This document shows positions 42,545 to 51,195 of a stretch of DNA of 64,000 nt, in pieces; position 1 is the first letter of the stretch; each line of letters opens with the position of its first letter. Both the position numbers and the translations under genes were made by a program. The notes below the pieces were generated by a model. The model was not told the origin of the DNA, made no database searches, and saw nothing but the letters and a program-made list of their open reading frames with translations. Source of the stretch: Candidatus Kryptoniota bacterium (GTDB taxonomy: Bacteria > Bacteroidota > Ignavibacteria > Kryptoniales > JAKASW01); contig JAHECO010000007.1 in assembly GCA_024641705.1 (NCBI GenBank), positions 62,001 to 126,000 of the forward strand, read 5' to 3'.

Positions 42545-43138
42545 ATGGCTCGCAAAGCAAAACAGAGAAGTTTCCTCGAGAAGAACATTCACTATATCGT
42601 TATCGTTGCCGTGGCTCTCATCGTCGGCGCGGTTTACCTGAACAAGCCCAAAGACAGTGGCACGGCTTCCTCACAGGAGGTGCCGGCCGAAAACGCCGTG
42701 ATGGAGACTCCGGGCGACGGTAAGCTTGCTCCCGATTTCGCGCTCACCTCCACCGACGGGAAGACGATCAGGCTTTCCGATTACAGGGGGAAGGTCGTCG
42801 TCCTCGATTTCTGGGCTACATGGTGTCCGCCGTGCAAAGCGGAAATTCCCGATTTCATCAGGCTGTATTCGCAGTACCAGAAGGACGGCTTCCAGATGCT
42901 CGGCATCTCTCTCGATCAGGGCGGCCTCAGCGATGTGAAACCCTTCATGAAGGATTACGGCATAAATTATCCCATCATGCTGGGAGACAACCAGGTCGTA
43001 GCCGCGTACGGCGGGATCCGCGGAATACCGACCACGTTCGTGATAGACAAGAAAGGATACGTCAGGGCGGCATTCGAAGGCTACAGGTCCGCGTCAGTAT
43101 TCGAGAAGTTGATCCTGGAGCTCACGAAGGAACAGTGA
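42545..43138 (+). CDS. TlpA-family thiol-disulfide reductase
   Basis: 197 aa. N-terminal membrane anchor (residues ~17-33), then a periplasmic thioredoxin fold (LAPDFALTSTDGKTIRLSDYRGKVVVLDFWATWCPPCKAEIPDF) with CxxC at C94/C97 and cis-proline in RGIPTTFVIDKKG. TlpA-like proteins reduce periplasmic disulfides, e.g. in cytochrome c maturation, and take electrons from CcdA/DsbD. A ccdA gene lies at 33418. Confidence 0.88.
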   Translation: MARKAKQRSFLEKNIHYIVIVAVALIVGAVYLNKPKDSGTASSQEVPAENAVMETPGDGKLAPDFALTSTDGKTIRLSDYRGKVVVLDFWATWCPPCKAEIPDFIRLYSQYQKDGFQMLGISLDQGGLSDVKPFMKDYGINYPIMLGDNQVVAAYGGIRGIPTTFVIDKKGYVRAAFEGYRSASVFEKLILELTKEQ

Positions 43139-43187
43139 CGGAAGTCGCGGTGACGGGAGGCATGGGATTCCACATGTACGTGAAGCT

Positions 43188-43364
43188 ATGAGCGCGTACC
43201 TTCTTGCAGCGATCGGAGGGATCGGCGGCGGAGTTGCGGGATATTTCATAGGGAGATTCTTCGAATCGAAAACCTTCGGTGCATGTCCGATCTTGTGCAA
43301 TCCGAAAATCAGTACGGTTTTTTTCGCGGTGCTCGGAATTATGCTGGCCACCGGCGGAAAATAA
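43188..43364 (+). CDS. second tiny CPI-NP membrane protein (DUF6132-like)
   Basis: 58 aa: MSAYLLAAIGGIGGGVAGYFIGRFF, then GACPILCNPKISTVFFAVLGIMLATGGK. Two hydrophobic helices flank CPILCNPKIST, which lines up with CPISSNPYIST of the 41574 gene. Both carry a CPI-x2-NP-x-IST core, so they look like paralogues with different cysteine spacing. Short enough to be missed by automatic gene calling. It lies 49 bases after tlpA-like and 19 before osmC-like. Confidence 0.65.
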   Translation: MSAYLLAAIGGIGGGVAGYFIGRFFESKTFGACPILCNPKISTVFFAVLGIMLATGGK

Positions 43365-43383
43365 AAAGGAGTTGAAGTCTTAA

Positions 43384-43788
43384 ATGAAGATAGAGTTAAA
43401 GCAGGTCCAGGGAAATACGTATGTAGGGAAAGGACAATCAAACCACTGGGTGCCTGTCGACGCGTCGGTGAACGACGACGGCAGCGCGGCCGGAACCGGG
43501 CCGATGGAACTTGTCCTGATAGCGCTCGCCGGCTGCACGGCGATGGATGTTGAATCGGTCCTGAAGAAGAAGCGCGCCGACATGCGTAAGCTTGAACTCG
43601 AAGTTAACGGCGAGCGCGCCGCCGAACACCCGAAAGTCTTCACAAGTATTCACATCGTCTACATCATACACGGCAATGTCAAACAGACGGATGCGGAACA
43701 CGCAGTTGCCCTGTCGCATGAGAAGTACTGCTCCGTTGCGGCGTCGCTGAAGGCGAAGATCACCTACGAGATAAAGATCGTGGATTAG
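43384..43788 (+). CDS. OsmC-family protein
   Basis: 134 aa. OsmC/Ohr-type fold with MELVLIALAGCTAMDVESVLKKKR (peroxidatic Cys51) and HEKYCSVAASLK (resolving Cys116). These enzymes reduce organic hydroperoxides or handle reactive sulfur through the Cys pair. It closes the redox cluster that begins at trxA. Confidence 0.88.
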   Translation: MKIELKQVQGNTYVGKGQSNHWVPVDASVNDDGSAAGTGPMELVLIALAGCTAMDVESVLKKKRADMRKLELEVNGERAAEHPKVFTSIHIVYIIHGNVKQTDAEHAVALSHEKYCSVAASLKAKITYEIKIVD

Positions 43789-43957
43789 GTCGCCGATTCA
43801 CCTGGTGGGTCACACGCAGGGGGGTGTGAGTTTCCCGCGCCCTGCCATTTCTTCTAATCACAAAGGATACAAGCTTGCGTCGGACAAATAGTCCGCTACG
43901 AGGCCTCTGTCCGGTCTTCCGTGGATCCTGGTTTCCGACGAGAGAAAGAAGCGGGTG

Positions 43958-44743
43958 CTATAATTTCAGTTTGAACTTCCCGTTCCACTCGATGCGCATC
44001 ATTTCCAGGTACTGGTGGTGAGTGAGGTCGAAGTGTATCGGCGTCACTGAAACGTAGCCCGACTTCAGCGCTATCTGGTCGACATCCTCGTCGCGGTCGA
44101 GGATATGCATCTTTCCCGCCAGCCAGTAATAATCTTTGTTCTTCGGATCTTTTCTCTGGTAGAACTCGTCGTCCCAGCGTGACCGTCCCTGCCGCGTGTA
44201 CTTGATCCCTTTGATCTTGTTCGCGGAAATCGCGGGGACATTGACGTTCAGTATGGTGTCTTCGGGAAGTCCGTACTGCAGGACAAACTTCGCGAAGGTA
44301 ACGGCGACTTTCGCGGCTGTCTCGAAGTTCGGCTCCCGCGTGTATTCGAGCGAGACTGAAATAGACGGTATGCCGAGTATCGTGCCTTCGGTCGCGGCGC
44401 TTACAGTGCCGGAGTAGATCACGTTGACGGCCGTGTTGAGTCCGTCGTTGATGCCGGACATGACTAAGGCGGGCTTTTCCTTTAGAAGTGTTCTTATCCC
44501 GAGCTTAACGCAGTCAGCCGGTGTCCCGTCGACCGCGTAGCCGAAAAGTGTGCCGTTCCTGTGGAACTTGTAGGCGCGAAGGGGGGTCCTGACCGTTATG
44601 GCGTGCCCTATGGCGCTTTGCTGAATACTCGGTGCAACGACAGCGACTCGGGCGATTCTCTTGAGTGACTTGACCATCATGTGCAGTCCGGGGGCGTCAA
44701 TGCCGTCGTCATTTGAGACAAGGATTAGGGGTTTCTTTTTCAT
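43958..44743 (-). CDS. surE: 5'/3'-nucleotidase SurE
   Basis: 261 aa, minus strand, convergent with osmC. ILVSNDDGIDAPGLHMMVKSL (metal ligands D12, D13), VVAPSIQQSAIGHAITV, VDGTPADCVKLGI and LVMSGINDGLN. Dephosphorylates nucleoside monophosphates and short polyphosphate. The 169-base gap to osmC holds two weak hairpins (43810-43829; CGGAC/GTCCG near 43880-43894). Confidence 0.94.
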   Translation of the reverse strand: MKKKPLILVSNDDGIDAPGLHMMVKSLKRIARVAVVAPSIQQSAIGHAITVRTPLRAYKFHRNGTLFGYAVDGTPADCVKLGIRTLLKEKPALVMSGINDGLNTAVNVIYSGTVSAATEGTILGIPSISVSLEYTREPNFETAAKVAVTFAKFVLQYGLPEDTILNVNVPAISANKIKGIKYTRQGRSRWDDEFYQRKDPKNKDYYWLAGKMHILDRDEDVDQIALKSGYVSVTPIHFDLTHHQYLEMMRIEWNGKFKLKL

Positions 44744-45074
44744 GCTTCAATTTAGCGAAAATGGGCTCAATTTTAATGAAAATTGTTAACCCCACCCGTA
44801 AAATTCTCCGCCAGGGTCGTAATGCCGGGGGAGGCGAAAAACATTTGTTAGTTGAACGGAAATTGTTTATCATTGGCGTAAGGATTGACGATGAGATCAG
44901 TCGAAATGCGCCCTTCGAGTGGTGCAAAGTTGCATGAGCGGATTCAACCCTCTTGAGTCCTATTCGCGCAGACCTCCACATGGCTGGTCATTCTCATAAC
45001 TCTTCAGCCCCCATCACTTCCAATCGGACGCATGGAAGAGTCAATTTATCATTTAACAACTTTTAGGAGTCAAG
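44744..45074. other. 331-base divergent intergenic region
   Basis: Lies between the divergently transcribed surE and the RRM gene and must hold both promoters. AT-rich toward surE, with an inverted repeat CAATTTT/AAAATTG (44768-44774 with 44779-44785). I see no convincing -35/-10 pair and no gene. The RRM gene has TAGGAG 6 bases before its start. Confidence 0.4.
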
Positions 45075-45404
45075 ATGAACATCTACATCGGCAACATCTC
45101 AAGAGACCTGAGTGAGGATGAGCTGCGCGAGGCTTTCGCCGGTTTCGGACAGGTTTCGAGCGTCAACATAATAAAGGACAAGTTCACGGGGGAATACCGG
45201 GGCTTTGCCTTTGTTGAGATGCCAGTCAAGGAGGAAGCGGAAGCTGCTATTTCGGCGTTGAACGGGAAGGAACTCAAAGGGAGAGCTCTCAACGTCAACG
45301 AAGCGCGTCCCCGTACCGATGACCGGCGCGGCGGTGGAAGAGGCGGTCCGCGGCGAGGTGGTGACGGCGGCGGCTTCGGTGGTGGCGGGCGCCGAAGGTT
45401 CTAA
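45075..45404 (+). CDS. RRM-type RNA-binding protein with glycine-rich tail
   Basis: 109 aa. One RRM domain: RNP2 IYIGNI (3-8), RNP1 RGFAFVEM (42-49), then LKGRALNVNEARPR and an Arg/Gly-rich tail (RRGGGRGGPRRGGDGGG...). Bacterial proteins of this type (Rbp) bind RNA and are often cold-induced. A strong 16-bp terminator hairpin follows directly. Confidence 0.93.
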   Translation: MNIYIGNISRDLSEDELREAFAGFGQVSSVNIIKDKFTGEYRGFAFVEMPVKEEAEAAISALNGKELKGRALNVNEARPRTDDRRGGGRGGPRRGGDGGGFGGGGRRRF

Positions 45405-45410
45405 GTTTCG

Positions 45411-45446
45411 ACGACAGGCAGTCCTGTCAGCAGGACTGCCTGTCGT
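45411..45446 (+). terminator. strong 16-bp hairpin after the RRM gene
   Basis: ACGACAGGCAGTCCTG (45411-45426), loop TCAG, CAGGACTGCCTGTCGT (45431-45446): a perfect 16-bp stem beginning six bases after the stop codon. The tail ATCTGTCTTCC is only partly T-rich, but the stem stability and position support termination. Confidence 0.65.
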
Positions 45447-45479
45447 ATCTGTCTTCCGAGGTTTCACCCTTTCCGTATG

Positions 45480-45915
45480 CGCTTCACGGCCCGGGATCTG
45501 GACCATCATTTTTTCGGTGTGGGTAGGGATCGGCCCGTTCGCGGGAATGATAGCGCTCCTCGTCCACACGATTGCATCCAACGCGAAGCTCTACTCGGAG
45601 GCCATCGAAAGTATTGAACAGGGGCCGGTCGAGGCGATCTCCGCCACGGGCGCGAACAAAGTCCAGGTCGTCTGGCATGCCGTCGTCCCTCAGATTGTAC
45701 TCCCTTTCCTGTCGTTCACGATTTACAGGTGGGATATCAACGTGAGGATGGCGACCATAATAAGGCTCGTCGGCGGTGGTGGTATCGGCAACTTACTCAT
45801 GCAATATCAGGGACTCGCGAGGTGGCGCGAGGTCGGACTGATCGTAATCATGATAGCTTTCGTCGTGTGAGTGATGGACTACATGAGTGCCAAGATCAGG
45901 GAAGCGATCTACTGA
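45480..45915 (+). pseudogene. remnant of a phosphonate-type ABC transporter permease (PhnE)
   Basis: Only the C-terminal half of a PhnE-like permease remains: WTIIFSVWVGIGPFAGMIALLVHT, KLYSEAIESIEQGPVEAISATGANKVQVVWHAVVPQIV, FTIYRWDINVRMATIIRLVGGGGIGNLL. The frame then hits TGA at 45868-45870 exactly where the family has Trp (AFVV-stop-VMDYMSAKIREAIY), and resumes to a natural stop at 45915. No start, no N-terminal helices and no partner ATPase or binding protein are nearby. Other genes here use TGA as a stop, so recoding is unlikely. Confidence 0.75.
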
Positions 45916-46108
45916 CGGCCCGACTTCTTGGACGGACGGGGCCTCTTGATAAACGCTACTCTCCTTGAATTTACGCGTCGTGCCGGATAAATTCGTTCGT
46001 CATCAGGGCATAGATTCTCGCAGCACCTTCATTCCGAACCAGGGTACTCTTCCACCGCCCTCAAATCACACGTATTCCTGTAACTGCATCGGATGAAAGG
46101 GAAAAACT

Positions 46109-48300
46109 ATGAAATCCGCTCTACTCGTTTCAGCGAGCCTATTCGTCCTGTTTGCGACAGCGGCTCCTTCAACTGCGCAGAACACTCCAGCCTGGCTGCC
46201 GTCGGCATCATCGGCCGTCATATCGGATCTCAACCCACGACTTACTCCGGAACACCAGGCCCGGCTGGCGCGCGGGATAACACAGGTCGGGCGGTTCTGG
46301 AGGGAAGAGGACGGGGACTCGACCGTCTTCGCGGAGTTTGTGAAGACGAATTTCGCCCGCGACCAGGAGGCGCTGGACGCTATGTTCGAGCGATATGAAT
46401 ATCTGCTCGAACAATTGGGCGGTCATATGGTGGAGATAATGCGCGAGTTCAGGACTCAGACGGACCTTGACAGGGGGACGATATATCCGTTCGACGCCGC
46501 GTTCGCGGCTTATGATCCGGCCGCTCACCTTGCGGATGACTTCTTCAATAACAAACTCGCCTTCGTGGCACTCCTCAATTTCCCGCTCACAACGCTTGAG
46601 GAGCGGGTTACCGACGGAGGGTTGTGGACGAGGCGGCAATGGGCTGAGGCGCGCCTCGCCCAGGGTTTCGCCTATCGCGTCCCCGCGGATGTCAATCTCT
46701 CCATTTCCGCAGCTGCCGCGAAGGCGGAGCAATATATCTCCGGGTATAATATCTGGATGCACCATCTGGTGGATGACAAGAGGCTGTCCAGAAAGTCTTG
46801 TCTGTCATGCTGAACGAAGTGAAGCATCCATTTTTCAGAACGAATAAGTGGATTCTTCAGTCGCTCCGCTCCTTCAGAATGACATTTTCCTTGTTTTGGG
46901 ACAACCTCGCCAAGCTGCGGCTCCTTTCACACTGGAACCTACGCGATGAAATAAAGGCAGATTATGGCGACGGCGTTCACGGGCTTGAGAAACAAAGGAT
47001 GATACAGCGGGTCATGGAGCATATTGTGAGGCAAACGATCCCATCGGCCGTCATCGATAATCCGGGAGTCGACTGGAACCCGTTCGCAAACGTGGTCACC
47101 GCGTCAGCCGAGATGGACGCGGACAAATCTGCGATCAAAGACGTGAATGTCTCCGCCGACCGGGAACCGGATACGAGATACGAGATGCTTCTCGAAACGT
47201 TCCGGGCCTCGCGTCTGGCGGATCCGTATTTTCCGACGGCGCCCACACTCATGGCGCGCCGCTTCGATGAGGGAAGAGAAATTCCGGAGAGCGAGGTGAA
47301 AGCCATGCTCGAGCAGGTCGTCTCCTCTCCTCTTGTGAAGAGAGTGGCCGCGCTGATCGAGAAGCGACTCGGGCGTCCCCTGGAGCCTTTCGATATCTGG
47401 TACAACGGCTTCAGGCAGCAGGGTGTGTACAGCCAGGCTAAACTCGACTCGGTGGTAGCTGCGAAGTATCCGACTGCCCAGGCTTATAAGGACAGCATAC
47501 CGTCCAACCTCGAGAAACTGGGGTTCAGCAGGGAGCGCGCGCTTGTGCTTGCAGACAATATCATAGTCGATCCCGCGCGCGGCTCCGGACATGCCTGGGG
47601 TGCCGCCATGCGGTCGGCGAAGGCTCACCTGAGGACGCGCGTCGAGCAGACCGGCATGAATTATAAAGGTTACAACATTGCAGTCCATGAGATGGGACAC
47701 AACATCGAACAGACCCTCTCTCTCAATTATATGGATCACACACTTCTCCAGGGAGTTCCGAACACTGCTTTCACCGAAGCATTTGCTTTCGTGTTTCAGG
47801 GACATGATATGGAGTTGCTCGGCTTGAAGAGCAGCGACCCCGAGGCGGAAGCCATGAAGGTGCTCAACGATTTCTGGGGCACTTATGAAATTTCCGGGGT
47901 CGCTCTTGTCGACATGGCGGTGTGGCACTGGATGTACGATCATCCGGAGGCGGGCCCCGCCGACCTTAAGGAAGCGACCCTCCGCATAGCCCGCGATACC
48001 TGGAACAAGTTCTATGCGCCGGTCTTCGGCGTGAGGGATGTGGTCCTGCTCGCCGTCTACTCACATATGATAGACGGCTTCCTCTATCTGCCGGATTACC
48101 CGGTCGGACATATCATCGCGTACCAGATAGAGGCCCAGATGGAGAAGGCGGGAAATATCGGATCGGAATTCGAGAGGATGGCAACGTTCGGCAGAGTCGC
48201 GCCCGACGTCTGGATGAAGCACGCTACCGGCTCGGCCGTGAGTCCGGAGGCGCTGCTGGCGGGAACCGAGAAGGCGCTCGACAGGGTTGCCAAAGAATAG
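46109..48300 (+). pseudogene. secreted zinc metallopeptidase split by a small repeat insertion
   Basis: Two pieces of one protein. The first frame (46109-46813) has a signal peptide (MKSALLVSASLFVLFATAAPSTAQ) and ~226 sensible residues to VDDKRL. The second continues after the repeat with WDNLAKLRLLSHWNLRDEIKADYG to 48300. Removing 46787-46893 (107 bases) joins them in frame into ~694 aa. The second piece holds the zinc site HEMGH (in NIAVHEMGHNIEQ) and a Glu in TEAFAF ~28 residues later, a gluzincin pattern of the M3-like type. As it stands the N-terminal piece stops early and the active-site half lacks an export signal, so the gene is probably dead. Exact peptidase family not certain. Confidence 0.75.
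46787..46893. mobile_element. small inverted-repeat element inserted in the metallopeptidase gene
   Basis: Core from TGTCATGCTGAAC (46803) to TTCAGAATGACA (46884) with inner arms GAAGCATCC / GGATTCTTC, so the ends are imperfect inverted repeats. A related copy occurs at 60287-60407. Too short to encode anything. The 107-base span is defined by what must be removed to restore the peptidase frame; the exact insertion boundaries and a target duplication could not be resolved. Confidence 0.65.
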
Positions 48301-48498
48301 CAGCGTGCCGGGGCCGAGCCGCCGCCCCTCCACGGGACGGAGTTCGAACGCGCTGTACCCGTGAAGGGCGGTGTGCTCCCGCGGCTCGACGGACATCACT
48401 AGTATAAGGTTGGAGATGATCCCCGGTCGAGCTATTTTACCGGAGAGCGTCAGGCGGTTTGTCGACATGTTAGACTAGATGGATGTGGAGGTGCGTAT

Positions 48499-48951
48499 AT
48501 GGCCCTGGATTTCAGTGAAATCATACTAAGCATCGAAGAGCGGGAGCACGAGAGGCTGGCTGCCATGAAGGAACAGGACGTCAGCGCACCGCTTTCGGCG
48601 GGCAAGTGGAGCAGGAAGGAGATACTCGGCCATCTCATTGACTCCGCGAGCAACAATCATCAGCGGTTCGTGCGCGCGCAACTGGCCGCCGAGCTCGCCT
48701 TTCCTCCTTACGTACAGAACGAGTGGGCCGAAGTACAGAACTATGCCGACGAAAGCTGGCGGCTGCTCGTGGATTTGTGGAGCGCATATAACCTCCACCT
48801 GGCTCACGTGATTGCCAACATTCCGCCCGAAAAATTCAAGATACCTTGCAGAATTGGGGACAAGGATCCGATGGCCCTGGATGAGCTGATCGCAGACTAC
48901 GTGCGCCATATGGAACACCATCTCAAGCAGCTCAATGGATTCGAAGAGTGA
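48499..48951 (+). CDS. DinB/YfiT-like four-helix protein
   Basis: 150 aa. GKWSRKEILGHLIDSASNNHQRFVRAQLA and DELIADYVRHMEHHLKQL supply the three metal-binding histidines typical of the DinB superfamily (H in GHLIDS, and the pair in HMEHH). Such proteins are thiol S-transferases or unknown metalloenzymes. GGAGG lies before ATG 48499. A GGGGCC-TGGG-GGCCCC hairpin (48953-48968) follows the stop. Confidence 0.78.
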   Translation: MALDFSEIILSIEEREHERLAAMKEQDVSAPLSAGKWSRKEILGHLIDSASNNHQRFVRAQLAAELAFPPYVQNEWAEVQNYADESWRLLVDLWSAYNLHLAHVIANIPPEKFKIPCRIGDKDPMALDELIADYVRHMEHHLKQLNGFEE

Positions 48952-49213
48952 AGGGGCCTGGGGGCCCCGCATGTGGCGACCGCCGGGTCCTGGCGATGGG
49001 CCTCACCCCTCGGAGCTTCCCGCATGGCCCGTCACGCAGAGAAGACGGCTCGTAAGCCGGCCTGGACGCCGTTGCCTGCCCGTCGTAAATTGATTTTCAC
49101 CCCCCCGGTTGATATATTAAGTGCGGTTTTGCCGGTCATTTCACCTCCTGTGATGCCCGGCTTCCCGGACATCCATCGCGGGATTTTCAAATTTCAAACT
49201 TCGGAGGAATTTT

Positions 49214-51127
49214 TTGCGAAAGAATCGCTTTAGGATCATCCTTATTGTTGCTGCTATCGCTTTATCGGCATACTACTTATATCCAACTTACGAAAGCGGG
49301 ACTTACCAGAAGAAATTGAGCGAGCTGTCGGGGCAGGCCAAGCTCGACGCTTACCTTCAATCACATCCGCTTCCACAAGTGGCCGACTCGGTCAAGCAGT
49401 CATATATCGACAGTCTCAATCAAGCTTTCTCTGCCGACAGCGTCAAGTATTACGATGCCAACGCAAAGGAGATCACGGACGCAAGGCTCAAGCGTATCAA
49501 GCTCGGGCTGGATTTACAGGGAGGAATGCACATTGTTCTGCAGGTCAACGTGTTGAAGATGCTCGACGACATGGCCAAGAACAAAGACCAGACGTTTGCG
49601 GACATCATGAAACAGGTCAGTGCACAGGTGAAGCAGTCCGACGTCGATCCGCTCACTGCGCTCGATCAGGTGTTTACGCAGCGAGGGATCAGGCTCAGCC
49701 GGTACTACGGCGACATACGGGACGACAACAGCAAGGTTATGTCCTACCTGTCGGACCAGACGAAAACGGCGGTCGACCGTGCGATGGAGATTGTAAGGAA
49801 CCGCGTCGACCAGTACGGGGTCTCCGAACCTTCGATCCAGAAGCAGGGAAGCACGAGATTCATAGTAGAGCTTCCCGGCGTGAGCAACGAGGCGGAAGTC
49901 AGAGAGCTTCTGCAGGGAACGGCCCTCCTGGAGTTCAAGCTCCTCAAGCCGGAGGACGTGGTAGTGAAGGTCTTCCAGGCGATAGATAATGTCATGGCCG
50001 GGAAACCCGACTCGCTCTCGAGTACGGATACAACATCTTCGTCCGACACCACAATGACAGCCGCGGAATTTGCCAGGAAGCATCCGTTTTTTACCATCGT
50101 CAGGGTCAACTCTCAAACCGGCGATGCTTACGTTGCCGAGAGCGACAGGGACCAGTTCCAGAGGATCATCAACCGGGACGATGTGAAATGCGTCATCCCA
50201 TCCGACTTCGAGTTCCTTTTCAGTGCAAAGCCGCTCGTGACGGCGCAGGCAGAAAAATACTACGGCTTGTACGTGGTGAACAGAACGGCCGAGTTAACGG
50301 GCAGCGTGGTCACTGATGCACAGGCGCAGATCGATCCGACGACTAATTCACCCATAGTCACGATGAAGATGAATTCGGAGGGCTCGCGCGATTGGGGCCG
50401 GATCACCGGCGCGAACATCGGGAAGAGGGTGGCTATCGTACTTGACAACGCCGTCTATTCGGCTCCCGTTGTCCGCTCCAAAATCACCGGTGGAAGTTCT
50501 CAGATCGAGGGCATGGCGAACATGGACGAGGCGAACCTTCTGGCAATCGTCCTGCGTGCCGGCGCACTCCCAGCACCGGTCGACATAGTCGAAGAGCGGA
50601 ATGTCGGCCCGTCGCTCGGAGAGGACTCCATCAGGAACGGCGTCACGTCCGGGATGATCGGCCTGGCACTGATCGTGCTTTTCATGGGATTCTACTACCG
50701 CACCGGCGGCCTGATGGCGGATTTCGCGCTCCTTATCAACATATTCTTCATACTCGGCGTGCTGGCGGCCTTTCACGGTACACTCACGCTGCCGGGTATA
50801 GCAGGTATGATATTGACTATTGCGGTGGCCGTGGATGCGAACGTGCTTATATATGAACGCATTCGCGAGGAGACGGCAACCGGGAAGACACTGAGGGCTT
50901 CGATCGACCAGGGTTATTCCAAGGCGTTCACTGCGATCTTCGACGCCAACATCATCTCCCTTTTCACTGGAGCGATATTGTACCAGTTCGGAACTGGCCC
51001 GGTGCAGGGATTTGCCCTGACCCTTATGATCGGTATCGTGGCCTCGCTCTTCAGCGCCATTATTATCACGCGCGTAATCTTCGACATAATGATCGAGCGC
51101 GGCGCGGCGAGCATTAACTTTGGATGA
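49214..51127 (+). CDS. secD: protein translocase subunit SecD
   Basis: 637 aa from TTG 49214, GGAGG ~8 bases upstream. One N-terminal helix, a large periplasmic P1 domain (LKRIKLGLDLQGGMHIVLQV ... RNRVDQYGVSEPSIQKQGSTRFIVELPG), then five helices with RAGALPAPVDIVEERNVGPSLGEDSI and VDANVLIYERIREE. It pulls exported proteins through SecYEG using the proton gradient. Followed by secF after 68 bases. Pro/Ser/Thr insert at ~270 (TDTTSSSDTT). The 262 bases upstream show no gene. Confidence 0.95.
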   Translation: MRKNRFRIILIVAAIALSAYYLYPTYESGTYQKKLSELSGQAKLDAYLQSHPLPQVADSVKQSYIDSLNQAFSADSVKYYDANAKEITDARLKRIKLGLDLQGGMHIVLQVNVLKMLDDMAKNKDQTFADIMKQVSAQVKQSDVDPLTALDQVFTQRGIRLSRYYGDIRDDNSKVMSYLSDQTKTAVDRAMEIVRNRVDQYGVSEPSIQKQGSTRFIVELPGVSNEAEVRELLQGTALLEFKLLKPEDVVVKVFQAIDNVMAGKPDSLSSTDTTSSSDTTMTAAEFARKHPFFTIVRVNSQTGDAYVAESDRDQFQRIINRDDVKCVIPSDFEFLFSAKPLVTAQAEKYYGLYVVNRTAELTGSVVTDAQAQIDPTTNSPIVTMKMNSEGSRDWGRITGANIGKRVAIVLDNAVYSAPVVRSKITGGSSQIEGMANMDEANLLAIVLRAGALPAPVDIVEERNVGPSLGEDSIRNGVTSGMIGLALIVLFMGFYYRTGGLMADFALLINIFFILGVLAAFHGTLTLPGIAGMILTIAVAVDANVLIYERIREETATGKTLRASIDQGYSKAFTAIFDANIISLFTGAILYQFGTGPVQGFALTLMIGIVASLFSAIIITRVIFDIMIERGAASINFG

Positions 51128-51138
51128 ACAACGATTTT

Positions 51139-51165
51139 GAATTCTGAATGCCAAATTCAGGATTC
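51139..51165. repeat. hairpin in the AT-rich secD-secF spacer
   Basis: GAATTCTGAAT (51139-51149) pairs with ATTCAGGATTC (51155-51165), 11 bp with one G-T pair. It is followed by a stretch built of AAATTTAAAATT units. A compositionally similar AT-rich stretch lies before purA (52581-52629). Confidence 0.4.
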
Positions 51166-51195
51166 AAAATCTAAAATTTAAAATTAGGAAAACAG

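Noticed and set aside
45868-45870. TGA at a Trp position in the PhnE remnant as evidence for TGA=Trp recoding
   Set aside because: Many intact genes here (lon, pth, secF) end in TGA, and the PhnE frame also lacks its whole N-terminal half.
48973-49233. 86-codon frame before secD
   Set aside because: Pro/Arg-rich composition typical of chance frames in GC-rich spacer; overlaps the secD start.
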